Assembly: GCA_029266635.1 (NCBI GenBank)
Contig: JAQSWM010000001.1
Span: 558,001-622,000 of the forward strand
Reading direction: 5' to 3'
DNA length: 64,000 nucleotides
From: Sphingobacteriaceae bacterium
Lineage (GTDB): Bacteria; Bacteroidota; Bacteroidia; Sphingobacteriales; Sphingobacteriaceae
Positions 1-8,026 of the stretch are shown here, one piece after another (positions within the stretch are counted from its first letter, which is position 1; every line of letters begins with the position of its first letter). Position numbers and translations under genes: made by a program. Under the pieces are notes generated by a model. It had not been told where the DNA came from and ran no database searches. It saw nothing but the letters and a program-made list of their open reading frames with translations.

Positions 1-19
1 GTGGAAAATCATTAATTGT

Positions 20-412
20 ATGAATATCAGCAAGCAAATCTCGTATGCCATAGGGTTGGCCGTTCTGTTCCTGGCTGTCCATGTTCTGATAGTAAAATTA
101 AACGTCTCGCCTGGTGCTATTGTGGCTTCAATCCTTTTTACCATGATTGTCATTCAGCTTATGGCATATACTATTTTTAAACACAAAGACAGACTGTCAT
201 TCAAGCCAATCTTCAGTTTTTTGGCGCTGACTCAGACCGCTTCCGTGTTGTTGTTAACCTTGTATTCAGCGTTATTTCCTCTTCAAAAAACCCAGCCAAT
301 AAAAGTCGTTGATGTCTTTATTTCTCTTATTATTTTCGGAATCCTTTTGCCTGCTGTTGTAACGTTAGTGATCAATTTTGTTGCTAAGCGCAGAGATAAA
401 GCGTTAAACTAG
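20..412 (+). CDS. Small integral membrane protein, unknown function
   Basis: A 130-residue protein that is almost entirely hydrophobic. Four membrane segments can be read at roughly residues 8-28, 32-53, 63-83 and 98-122, with short basic stretches between them (for example KHKD near 54 and KRRDK near the end), as expected of an inner-membrane protein with a cytoplasmic C terminus. I do not recognise a family and see no catalytic motif. It lies 68 bases before lysS on the same strand, but lysS has its own promoter-like -7 element, so they need not share a transcript. The upstream region is cut by the window edge. Confidence 0.6.
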   Translation: MNISKQISYAIGLAVLFLAVHVLIVKLNVSPGAIVASILFTMIVIQLMAYTIFKHKDRLSFKPIFSFLALTQTASVLLLTLYSALFPLQKTQPIKVVDVFISLIIFGILLPAVVTLVINFVAKRRDKALN

Positions 413-458
413 CTTTCAAAAGCTGCCATCTTCCGTCAGTAATATCCTTCCTAAACGC

Positions 459-466
459 TATTTTTG
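459..466 (+). promoter_or_regulatory. Promoter -7 element for lysS
   Basis: TATTTTTG fits the Bacteroidota -7 consensus TAnnTTTG and lies 14 bases before the lysS ATG. No TTTG -33 element is visible at the usual 19-20 base spacing, so this is a -7-only match. Confidence 0.45.
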
Positions 467-480
467 CAAAAAATTAAAGA

Positions 481-2202
481 ATGAGCATCGGATTATCTGA
501 GCAGGAAATACTACGTCGCGAAGCATTGCAGGAGCTTCGCAGAATTGGCATCAACCCCTACCCTGCCGAGGCGTTTGACATAACCGCGACTTCAGAAGAT
601 ATTTTAAAGAACTTCCCGGCTACACCTGATGCATATCAGAATGTGAGCTTCGCGGGCAGGATCATGAGCCGCCGCATCATGGGCAGCGCATCTTTCGCCG
701 AACTTCAGGATTCCACCGGCCGCATACAGGTTTACCTGAAACGGGATGACATTTGCCCCAGCGAGGACAAAACTCTATACAATACTGTTTTCAAAAAGCT
801 TCTTGACATCGGCGATTTCATTGGGGTGAAAGGTTATGTTTTCACTACCCAAACCGGCGAGACCTCCATTCACGTTCGCGAACTGATTATTTTGTCCAAA
901 TCGCTAAAACCTCTTCCTATTGTTAAACGGGATGACGATGGCAATGTCTACGACGGATTTACAGATCCCGAACTGCGATACCGCCAACGCTATGTTGACT
1001 TAACGGTAAACCCGCAGTTCAAACAGATATTCATCAACCGCTCGAAGGTGATCAACACCATGCGGAGCTACTTTGACGAGCAAGGCTGGATGGAAGTAGA
1101 AACTCCAATCCTTCAGCCCGTCCATGGCGGCGCCGCTGCACGTCCGTTCAACACGCACCACAACACGCTGGATATGCCGCTTTACCTGCGCATCGCCAAC
1201 GAGCTCTACCTGAAGCGCCTTATTGTTGCAGGCTTTGACGGAGTTTATGAGTTTGGTAAGATGTTCCGAAATGAGGGCATGGACCGCACGCACAATCCGG
1301 AGTTTACGTCAATGGAGATCTATGTGGCTTACAAGGACTATGTGTGGATGATGGAGATGGTTGAACAATGCCTTGAAAAAGTGGCATTGGCTATTCACGG
1401 AACGACTAAAGTTCCTGTTGGCAGCTACGAAATTGACTTTGCTGGTCCGTACGAGCGTTTGTCTATGTACGAATCCATTCAAAAATATACGGGCACAGAT
1501 GTTTCAAACATGGATGAAGCTGCTCTCCGCCAGTTCTGTCAGCAGTTGGGAATTGAGGTGGATGCAAGTATGGGCAAGGGCAAGCTGATCGATGAAATTT
1601 TTGGCGAGAAGGTGGAAGCAAATCTTATTCAGCCAACATACATCACCGACTACCCAATTGAGATGACCCCCCTTGCGAAAAAACATCGCAGCAAAGAGGG
1701 TTTGGTTGAGCGATTTGAGCTGTTCGTGAATGGAAAAGAAATCGCCAATGCATATTCTGAATTGAATGATCCGATAGATCAGCGTGAGCGCCTGGAAGAT
1801 CAGCTATTGTTAGCAGGCCGGGGCGATGAAGAAGCCATGGCAATGGACGAGGATTTCCTTAGAGCGCTGGAATATGGAATGCCGCCGACGTCAGGGTTGG
1901 GGATTGGCATTGATCGCCTGGTGATGTTGATGACTAATCAAAGCACTATTCAGGAGGTTCTGTTCTTCCCGCAAATGCGGCCTGAGAAAAAAGCAAAATT
2001 TGCCACTGCAGAAGATTTCATCAATATTGGCGTGCCTGCACAGTGGGTTCCTGTGATTAACAAAATGGGCTTCAACACAGTCGAGGAGCTGAAAGCAGGT
2101 AACCCTAACAAGGTGTTCAACGATCTTGGTGGGATGCGCAAAAAAATGAAGCTGGAGATTACGATGCCGGCAAAAGAGGATGTAATGAATTGGTTTAGTT
2201 AG
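481..2202 (+). CDS. lysS: Lysyl-tRNA synthetase, class II, with C-terminal extension
   Basis: Charges tRNA-Lys with lysine using ATP, in the cytoplasm. An OB-fold anticodon-binding domain occupies about residues 55-150, followed by the class II catalytic core. Motif 2 is visible as [14 protein letters not shown] from residue 262, and motif 3 as GLGIGIDRL around 472-480 with the ATP-binding Arg at 479. At 573 residues it is about 70 longer than the usual bacterial enzyme. The excess follows the normal end (FFPQMRPEK) and resembles a small helical nucleic-acid-binding module, something I associate with Bacteroidota LysS proteins. The start matches the conserved N terminus and lies 14 bases after a -7 element. 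Confidence 0.97.
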   Translation: MSIGLSEQEILRREALQELRRIGINPYPAEAFDITATSEDILKNFPATPDAYQNVSFAGRIMSRRIMGSASFAELQDSTGRIQVYLKRDDICPSEDKTLYNTVFKKLLDIGDFIGVKGYVFTTQTGETSIHVRELIILSKSLKPLPIVKRDDDGNVYDGFTDPELRYRQRYVDLTVNPQFKQIFINRSKVINTMRSYFDEQGWMEVETPILQPVHGGAAARPFNTHHNTLDMPLYLRIANELYLKRLIVAGFDGVYEFGKMFRNEGMDRTHNPEFTSMEIYVAYKDYVWMMEMVEQCLEKVALAIHGTTKVPVGSYEIDFAGPYERLSMYESIQKYTGTDVSNMDEAALRQFCQQLGIEVDASMGKGKLIDEIFGEKVEANLIQPTYITDYPIEMTPLAKKHRSKEGLVERFELFVNGKEIANAYSELNDPIDQRERLEDQLLLAGRGDEEAMAMDEDFLRALEYGMPPTSGLGIGIDRLVMLMTNQSTIQEVLFFPQMRPEKKAKFATAEDFINIGVPAQWVPVINKMGFNTVEELKAGNPNKVFNDLGGMRKKMKLEITMPAKEDVMNWFS

Positions 2203-2221
2203 TTCCACTATGAGAAATAAA

Positions 2222-2256
2222 AAAAGCCCTGCAGACATCAAGTTTGCAGGGCTTTT
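2222..2256. terminator. Bidirectional terminator between lysS and the TPR-like gene
   Basis: AAAAGCCCTGCA (2222-2233) pairs perfectly with TGCAGGGCTTTT (2245-2256) around an 11-base loop. A-rich and T-rich flanks on both sides allow it to serve both convergent genes. Confidence 0.85.
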
Positions 2257-2271
2257 CTGTTAGGGAGACAT

Positions 2272-2814
2272 TTATCTGTAACCGCCTTTGATGATGGTGC
2301 GGTCCATTTGGCCCATCTGTTCTTTCATCATCTTGATCTGATCAGCCAGCAGTTTCTTTGAGTCGGCTTTCCTGGCTTCCTGTAAATACATGGTTGCCTC
2401 ACGTTTATTCCGCCTTGCCATCGCGATGCCTGCTAAGCTAAGCTTAGCCAGGGCAATGTTATGGTCCATCGTCATTCCCAAAGACAAAGAACGCTTAAAG
2501 TATTTTTCAGCCTGCATTGGTGCCTTACGGGATTCTATTAACCCGATAAGCAGGTTATAGTATCCATGCTGGGCACTCACCAACTGGCTTTCGTAGTTTG
2601 TAATTTTCGCTAACCACTGTTCGGCTTTAGCCATGTTATCCTTGCGGAGATAATATTGAGCAATCAGCATATTTTCGTTGAAGAAGAAAGTGACGGCTAC
2701 AACGAGGGCCAAAAAGATGCCCAGAATGCCCCAACCCCAGTATCCAAACCAAAACAGGGCGACGGCAGCTCCCAAAAAAATCCCTGCAACAATTAATCTT
2801 ATGAAATTCGGCAT
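2272..2814 (-). CDS. Membrane-anchored TPR-like protein
   Basis: 180 residues. Two hydrophobic segments near the N terminus (about residues 5-24 and 26-46) anchor the protein. The rest is helical and reads like two or three tetratricopeptide-type repeats: the stretch with AKAEQWLAKI near 61-70, then QAEKYFKRSLSLG near 100-112 and EATMYLQEARKAD near 139-151. Such proteins usually act as scaffolds for protein contacts. No enzyme motif is seen. The gene is convergent with lysS across a shared terminator and divergent from ung, 76 bases away. A specific partner cannot be inferred. Confidence 0.6.
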   Translation of the reverse strand: MPNFIRLIVAGIFLGAAVALFWFGYWGWGILGIFLALVVAVTFFFNENMLIAQYYLRKDNMAKAEQWLAKITNYESQLVSAQHGYYNLLIGLIESRKAPMQAEKYFKRSLSLGMTMDHNIALAKLSLAGIAMARRNKREATMYLQEARKADSKKLLADQIKMMKEQMGQMDRTIIKGGYR

Positions 2815-2890
2815 CGTTAGTTGTATCTGTTAAATTTGACGACCGCAAATATCTGCTTATTTGGCGGCTTAACCAACAGTATCTGGAAAT

Positions 2891-3568
2891 ATGGCAGTAC
2901 AGTTAGAAGCGGAATGGAATGCCGTTCTTGAAGGTGAATTCCATAAAGAATACATGAAAAGCGTGAAAGCTTTTTTGAAAAAAGAAAAGGAGGATGGCCA
3001 TACGGTGTACCCTCCAGCTAATCTCGTGTTTAATGCTTTCAACCATACGCCTTTTGAGAAAGTGAAAGCGGTGATTATCGGACAAGATCCGTATCACGGA
3101 AAAGGGCAAGCACATGGCTTGTCTTTTTCGGTACAGAAAGGCGTTGGGATCCCTCCGTCTTTGCGGAGCATTTATAAAGAATTACAAAACGATATTCCAG
3201 AATTCAAATATCCTACACACGGCGAACTCACCAAGTGGGCAGACCAGGGCGTGCTGTTGCTCAATGCCACCCTTACGGTGCGGGCAGGTGAACCCGGCTC
3301 TCACCAGAAAAAAGGCTGGGAAGTGTTCACAGATCACGCTATTCAGCAGCTATCAGAAAAGCGAAACGGTATTGTGTTCCTGCTCTGGGGCAAGTTTGCT
3401 CAATCTAAAGCTGAATTAATAGACAGCACAAAACATCATATTCTTAAGGCAGCCCATCCTTCGCCCTACTCTGCGGATCACGGCTTTTTCGGATGCCGGC
3501 ATTTCTCTAAGACCAATCAGATTCTAAAAAAAAACGGTGAAAAGGAAATTGACTGGCAGATAGATTAA
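2891..3568 (+). CDS. ung: Uracil-DNA glycosylase, family 1
   Basis: Removes uracil from DNA as the first step of base-excision repair. The 225-residue length is normal. The catalytic water-activating loop GQDPYHG starts at residue 64 (Asp66), and the minor-groove loop HPSPYS starts at residue 189 (His189). Both are diagnostic of family 1 enzymes. The ATG start gives the family's usual short N-terminal region. The stop codon shares bases with that of the convergent Lrp-type regulator (4-base overlap). Confidence 0.97.
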   Translation: MAVQLEAEWNAVLEGEFHKEYMKSVKAFLKKEKEDGHTVYPPANLVFNAFNHTPFEKVKAVIIGQDPYHGKGQAHGLSFSVQKGVGIPPSLRSIYKELQNDIPEFKYPTHGELTKWADQGVLLLNATLTVRAGEPGSHQKKGWEVFTDHAIQQLSEKRNGIVFLLWGKFAQSKAELIDSTKHHILKAAHPSPYSADHGFFGCRHFSKTNQILKKNGEKEIDWQID

Positions 3569-4035
3569 TACTCCAGCGGAACGCTTGGCTCCTTCTTGCT
3601 GGTAGACATGATCATCATGGTCTGAAAGGTTTTTACAACACTGATCTTGCTGATTTTGTCCATAATCAGCCGTTCATAAGCCTTGATATCCTTCACATAA
3701 ACCTTTAGCAGGAAATCACACTGACCGGTCACGTGGTGGCACTCGGTAATCTCCTTGATTTGCCGCACTTCATCCACAAAGGTCTGGATAGTATTATTTT
3801 TATGAAAGTCGAGCTGGATCTGAATAAAAGTCTTGATTCCCAAACCTAAAAGTTCCTCGTCCACCAATGCATGGTAGCTCTTAATGTATCCCGCATTCTC
3901 CAGTTTACGCACCCGCTCGAGCGTTGGAGCAGGCGAAAGCCCAATCTCTGTTGACAATTGCAAATTAGTGATCCTCCCATTTTCCTGAAGGATCTTCAAT
4001 ATCTGGAAGTCTGTTTTGTTGAGTTCGATAGCCAT
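3565..4035 (-). CDS. Lrp/AsnC family transcriptional regulator
   Basis: 156 residues from the chosen start. An N-terminal winged helix-turn-helix (NKTDFQILKILQENGR onward, recognition helix in the SPAPTLERVRKLENAGYI region) is followed by an RAM/AsnC ligand-binding domain with the typical ITECHHVTGQCDFLLKV stretch. These proteins bind DNA as dimers or octamers and respond to amino acids or other small molecules. The frame is open upstream to 4086, but the family start is at MAIELNKTD (4035); a second ATG lies two codons earlier. It is divergent from the metal operon, separated by about 114 bases. The ligand cannot be inferred. Confidence 0.9.
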   Translation of the reverse strand: MAIELNKTDFQILKILQENGRITNLQLSTEIGLSPAPTLERVRKLENAGYIKSYHALVDEELLGLGIKTFIQIQLDFHKNNTIQTFVDEVRQIKEITECHHVTGQCDFLLKVYVKDIKAYERLIMDKISKISVVKTFQTMMIMSTSKKEPSVPLEY

Positions 4036-4100
4036 TACCATACAAAAATAACTATTCGCAGAATTTAATTTCTTGAGCAGAAGCAAAAGTTCAATTAAAT

Positions 4101-4117
4101 TTTTAGTCTAATCTAAA
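4101..4117. promoter_or_regulatory. Candidate MntR/DtxR operator
   Basis: TTTTAGTCTAATCTAAA contains the inverted repeat TTTAG-N6-CTAAA and resembles DtxR-family boxes, which are built from TTAG/CTAA half sites. A second, overlapping inverted repeat AATCTAA (4110-4116) / TTAGATT (4125-4131) runs into the promoter -7 element. The location just upstream of the DtxR-family gene suggests autoregulation. This is pattern inference only. Confidence 0.5.
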
Positions 4118-4133
4118 TTTATAATTAGATTTG
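4103..4133 (+). promoter_or_regulatory. Promoter of the metal-uptake operon
   Basis: TAGATTTG (4126-4133) matches TAnnTTTG exactly. TTAG (4103-4106), one mismatch from the -33 TTTG, lies exactly 19 bases upstream. The ATG follows 16 bases after the -7 element. The candidate DtxR-type operator covers the -33 and spacer. Confidence 0.5.
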
Positions 4134-4149
4134 CTTAAACAATATTTTC

Positions 4150-4803
4150 ATGCACTCGTTAACAGAAGAAAATTATCTGAAGTCTATCTATCATCTAAGT
4201 AATGATGGTGGCACTGCGGTGAGCACCAACAACATTGCGGAGGCGATAAATACGAAAGCATCGTCAGTTACTGATATGCTGAAAAAACTTGCAGAAAAAG
4301 GCCTGATCAACTACATCAAGTATCAGGGCGTAACCCTTACCGATAAGGGAAAAGGCACCGCGATTGACATTGTGCGAAAACACAGGCTGTGGGAAGTTTT
4401 CCTGGTGGAAAAATTGAATTTTAAATGGGATGAAGTGCATGACATCGCCGAAGAGCTTGAACACATTAAATCGGACATTCTGATTGAGAGGCTTGAGGAA
4501 TTTTTAGGCAATCCGAAGGTGGACCCACATGGCGACCTTATTCCTGATAAATACGGAAAGTTCAACAAAAAAGAACTCGTCCGAATATCGAAGATGGAAG
4601 TAGGCCAGTCGGGAACCATTTCGGGAGTAAGCGAACATTCAGCAAGTTTCCTTCAGTACCTGGAGAAAAACGGGCTGACTCTGGGCAAAAAGATAACGGT
4701 GCTGGATGTGATTGAATTCGACAGTTCAGTTATACTGGAAGTAAATAACAAAGAAGCAACCATTAGCAGAGAAGCTGCTAAAAACTTACTGATACTACTA
4801 TGA
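4150..4803 (+). CDS. mntR: Metal-dependent transcriptional repressor, DtxR/MntR family
   Basis: 217 residues in the three-part DtxR layout: N-terminal winged helix about 1-65 (NNIAEAINTKASSVTDMLKKL is the HTH), a metal-binding and dimerisation region about 66-140 (HRLWEVFL and HDIAEELEHIKS carry the usual His/Glu ligands), and a C-terminal FeoA/SH3-like domain from about 148. It should bind Mn(II) or Fe(II) and repress uptake genes. Its stop codon overlaps the start of the NRAMP gene (ATGA, 4 bases), so the two are translationally coupled, which favours manganese control. Whether Mn or Fe is the effector cannot be settled from sequence. Confidence 0.9.
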   Translation: MHSLTEENYLKSIYHLSNDGGTAVSTNNIAEAINTKASSVTDMLKKLAEKGLINYIKYQGVTLTDKGKGTAIDIVRKHRLWEVFLVEKLNFKWDEVHDIAEELEHIKSDILIERLEEFLGNPKVDPHGDLIPDKYGKFNKKELVRISKMEVGQSGTISGVSEHSASFLQYLEKNGLTLGKKITVLDVIEFDSSVILEVNNKEATISREAAKNLLILL

Positions 4804-6668
4804 ACAACTCTTACAACGAGTCACTAAGCGAAGTACATTCAACCGTGTCTACCGCAGGCAAAACTGGCTGGCGGCGGCTGCTTGCGTATATTGGTCCTGC
4901 GTACCTGGTAAGCGTTGGCTACATGGATCCGGGCAACTGGGCTACAGACCTGGCCGGAGGAAGCCAGTTCGGTTATAAGCTGATTTGGGTATTGCTCATG
5001 TCCAACCTTATTGCCCTGCTGCTGCAATCGCTCAGCGCTCGGCTCGGCATTGTGAAGGGCTTGGACCTTGCACAGGCATCCCGCAACGCGTATCCGAAAT
5101 TCATTAACTTTCCGTTATACATCCTCGCACAAATTGCCATAATCGCCTGCGACTTAGCTGAGATCATTGGGATGGCGATTGGCTTGCAACTGCTCTTCGG
5201 GCTGCCCATGATCTGGGGTGTATCGCTCACCATTCTTGACACCTTCCTGCTCCTTTTCCTCCTGAACAAAGGGATGCGCAAAATGGAGAGCTTCATTGTG
5301 TCGATGGTGATGATCATTGGCCTCTCATTTTTGGTGGAGATGTTCATCGTGAAGCCGCAAATCACCGAAGTGCTGTCCGGGTTTAAGCCTTCCCTTCTAT
5401 CAGGAAACGCGTTGTACATTGCTATCGGCATTATAGGAGCGACGGTCATGCCGCACAACTTGTACCTGCACTCATCGCTGGTGCAAACGCGAAAGATAGA
5501 TCGCAGCTTTAAAGGTATAAAAGAGTCTTTAAAGTTCAACCTGATTGATACAACAATTGCTCTTAACCTCGCATTTTTCGTAAATGCCGCCATCCTAATC
5601 CTGGCTGCAACGGCTTTTTATAAAAACGGGCTCCACCAGGTTGCAGAAATACAGGATGCTTACAAACTGTTGCAGAACATCTTCGGCTCTATGGCTCCGA
5701 CGTTGTTCGCCATTGCATTGATTGCATCCGGACAAAGCTCTACCATCACCGGAACTTTGGCAGGTCAGATTATCATGGAAGGCCATTTGAATTTGCGGAT
5801 TGCTCCTTGGCTGCGTAGGCTCATAACCCGTCTTCTGGCAATTCTCCCTGCCATTTTTACTATACTCTATTTCGGCGAAGATGCTTTGGGAGGCTTGTTG
5901 GTGTTGAGCCAGGTTGTGCTGAGCCTGCAGCTCGGATTCGCTATTGTACCGCTAATCCATTTTACTTCAGACAAGGCATCAATGAAGGAGTTTGCTATCA
6001 AAAACTGGGTGAAAATCCTCGCCTGGTTAAGCGCACTCATAATCATCGGGCTCAACATAAAACTGGTGATCGAAACCATCAGCAACTTCCTCGCAGATGC
6101 AAATAATGGTTTAGTTGCTTATCTCGTGATTTTCCCACTCGCTCTGGCAATCTTCCTGCTGTTGATGTATGTGTTGCTCACGCCGGTATTGAAGAAGCAG
6201 GCGGCACGTTCAAATATTCCGCATGGCAATGCCTTGGATATCGAATCAATTGAACATCTCAGTTATAAAAGCATCGGGATACCAGTTGATTTCTCTAAAA
6301 AAGATCTCGAAACCATTCGCCATGCGCTAGTGCAAGGGGGCAAAGATGCGCAGTATTATCTGATCCATATTGTAGAAACCGCAGCGGCACGTTACCACGG
6401 CGATAAGGTTTTAGATCATGAAACCCAGAGCGATATTTTTAATCTCGAAAAATACCGGAAGAACCTGGCAGACCTCGACTATGACGTTTCTGTACTGATT
6501 GGCTACGGGAAAGCTTCAAATGCGATTTCCAAACTGGCAATATCGAAACACATGGACCTGTTGGTGATGGGTGCACACGGGCACAGCGGAATCAGCGACA
6601 TGATCTTCGGCACAACTCTGGATTCTGTGCGGCATCAGGTTAAAATTCCAATTCTGATCATACGATAG
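4800..6668 (+). CDS. mntH: NRAMP divalent metal transporter fused to a universal stress protein domain
   Basis: 622 residues, where a plain NRAMP has about 400-450. Residues about 25-465 are an 11-helix NRAMP proton/metal symporter with the two signature motifs: DPGNW at 43-47 and MPHN at 217-220, whose Asp, Asn and Met residues bind the metal. After a linker, residues about 485-622 form a UspA-type domain that keeps the nucleotide-binding signature G-x2-G-x9-G-T (Gly591, Gly594, Gly604, Thr605). The domain should be cytoplasmic and may bind ATP. The gene overlaps the metal-responsive repressor by 4 bases and is followed after 1 base by an outer-membrane protein gene. Mn(II) is the likely main substrate, by family and context. 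Confidence 0.93.
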   Translation: MNNSYNESLSEVHSTVSTAGKTGWRRLLAYIGPAYLVSVGYMDPGNWATDLAGGSQFGYKLIWVLLMSNLIALLLQSLSARLGIVKGLDLAQASRNAYPKFINFPLYILAQIAIIACDLAEIIGMAIGLQLLFGLPMIWGVSLTILDTFLLLFLLNKGMRKMESFIVSMVMIIGLSFLVEMFIVKPQITEVLSGFKPSLLSGNALYIAIGIIGATVMPHNLYLHSSLVQTRKIDRSFKGIKESLKFNLIDTTIALNLAFFVNAAILILAATAFYKNGLHQVAEIQDAYKLLQNIFGSMAPTLFAIALIASGQSSTITGTLAGQIIMEGHLNLRIAPWLRRLITRLLAILPAIFTILYFGEDALGGLLVLSQVVLSLQLGFAIVPLIHFTSDKASMKEFAIKNWVKILAWLSALIIIGLNIKLVIETISNFLADANNGLVAYLVIFPLALAIFLLLMYVLLTPVLKKQAARSNIPHGNALDIESIEHLSYKSIGIPVDFSKKDLETIRHALVQGGKDAQYYLIHIVETAAARYHGDKVLDHETQSDIFNLEKYRKNLADLDYDVSVLIGYGKASNAISKLAISKHMDLLVMGAHGHSGISDMIFGTTLDSVRHQVKIPILIIR

Positions 6669-6669
6669 C

Positions 6670-7488
6670 ATGCGGAAAATATCGTCGACAATACTTCTAT
6701 GGTCCTGCATATTTGCGGCTCAGGCACAAACGGATTCAATAAAATACAATCTGTTTAATCCTGTGCCAAGGGAGAAGATGCGGGAAATGGCCACCGACCG
6801 ACCTGATGTAACCGAAAGTGCCTACACCCTTGATGCCGGACACTTCCAGATAGAAACTGATTTGCACAAAACCATTAGGAACAAACAAGGTGGGCTTACA
6901 TCAATGGAGAATTACTACAATCTTGCTAATGTGAAGCTCGGGCTGACAAATTCTACCGATTTTCAGGTGGTGCTAAATAGCTACCAGGAAATCGGCGCAA
7001 AGTCTTTGGGCGCCAAATCTTTTGAGGGGAGTTTTTTTAATGATGTTACATTAAGGATTAAACAAAACCTGTGGGGCAACAAGGGAGGCAAAACTGCACT
7101 CAGCATTCTGCCATTTGTAAATCTTCCTTCCAAAGAAGACAGCCGGGCGGACGGCGGCGTCATTTTTCCGCTTGCCGTTGAGCTGTCAGACAAATGGAAC
7201 TTTGGTGCTCAGGCAGAATTTGACCTCACAAAAAACGAAGACAACAAAAAATATCATGGTGAAATTTTGAACTCTTTCACAGTAAACAGAGAATTGTCAA
7301 AGAAGCTGGAGGGCTTTCTCGAGAGCTTTTATACTTATAGCTTTGGCGATAAATCTTTTGAGCTTTACGGCGATGCCGGCTTGATATTCTCACTTTCCGA
7401 CAACTTTAAATTAGATACCGGGTTGAACTATGGACTTACAAAAGGTTCAGATAAGGTGTATTTTGTAGGATTATCTTTCAGATATTAG
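6670..7488 (+). CDS. Outer-membrane beta-barrel protein in the metal operon
   Basis: 272 residues with a Sec signal peptide (cleavage near AAQAQ, residue 20). The start of the mature protein (MATDRPDVTESAYTLDAGHF) and alternating beta-strand pattern resemble the Phenol_MetA_deg-like outer-membrane family, and the chain ends in an aromatic residue (SFRY), as barrels do. It begins one base after the NRAMP-Usp stop codon, so it is almost certainly in the same operon. By context it could carry Mn or Fe across the outer membrane, but this is inference: family members are poorly characterised. It is followed by smpB after 7 bases. Confidence 0.7.
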   Translation: MRKISSTILLWSCIFAAQAQTDSIKYNLFNPVPREKMREMATDRPDVTESAYTLDAGHFQIETDLHKTIRNKQGGLTSMENYYNLANVKLGLTNSTDFQVVLNSYQEIGAKSLGAKSFEGSFFNDVTLRIKQNLWGNKGGKTALSILPFVNLPSKEDSRADGGVIFPLAVELSDKWNFGAQAEFDLTKNEDNKKYHGEILNSFTVNRELSKKLEGFLESFYTYSFGDKSFELYGDAGLIFSLSDNFKLDTGLNYGLTKGSDKVYFVGLSFRY

Positions 7489-7495
7489 CAGGATT

Positions 7496-8026
7496 ATGGC
7501 GGCGGATTTACACATCAAAAACAAAAAAGCATATTTCGAATTTCACATACTGGACAAATACGTGGCTGGTATCAAACTGCTAGGTACTGAGATCAAATCC
7601 ATCCGCGAAGGCAAGGCAAACCTGAACGATGCTTTTTGCACCTTTATGGATGATGGGCTCTATGTGCGGAACATGCACATTGCCGAATATTCGCACGGCT
7701 CTTTTTACAACCATGAACAAAAACGTGATCGTGTGCTGCTGCTCAATAAAAAAGAACTAAAGAAGCTCAGGGAAAAAGGCGAAGAAAAAGGATTCACAAT
7801 TGTGCCTTTGGCGCTCTTCATCAGCGACCGTGGCTTTGCAAAGCTTGAAATCGGTTTGGCGCAGGGCAAGAAAACCTTTGATAAACGAGAAACAATGAAG
7901 GAGCGGGATTCGAAGATCGAGATCCTACCATCCTCAACACAACCCCGCCCAGCGGTGGCAAATCTATCAAGCCGGAGTTCGCTTTTCCGTTCCAGGCTAT
8001 GTCGTCCGCTTTCACGCTTTGTTTAA
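7496..8026 (+). CDS. smpB: SsrA-binding protein SmpB with an atypical C-terminal tail
   Basis: SmpB binds tmRNA and delivers it to stalled ribosomes (trans-translation). Residues 1-140 are clearly SmpB: NKKAYFEF at the N terminus, GTEIKSIREGKANLNDAF, the HGSFYNHEQ-type region, and GKKTFDKRETMKERDSK. The usual ending (roughly RE-D-RA-K and a stop within about 10-15 codons) is absent. The frame instead continues for 36 residues that are antisense to glgB, with an Arg-rich end. The tail normally works in the decoding centre, so function may be altered. The overlap with glgB is 206 bases. A sequencing or assembly error is possible. Confidence 0.88.
   Translation: MAADLHIKNKKAYFEFHILDKYVAGIKLLGTEIKSIREGKANLNDAFCTFMDDGLYVRNMHIAEYSHGSFYNHEQKRDRVLLLNKKELKKLREKGEEKGFTIVPLALFISDRGFAKLEIGLAQGKKTFDKRETMKERDSKIEILPSSTQPRPAVANLSSRSSLFRSRLCRPLSRFV

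Noticed and set aside
411-425. AGCTTT/AAAGCT palindrome after the first gene as a terminator
   Set aside because: Loop of two bases and no T-run; too weak to call.
4973-5593. 206-codon open frame antisense to the NRAMP gene
   Set aside because: Composition follows the real gene on the other strand, with no family resemblance and no promoter or start context.
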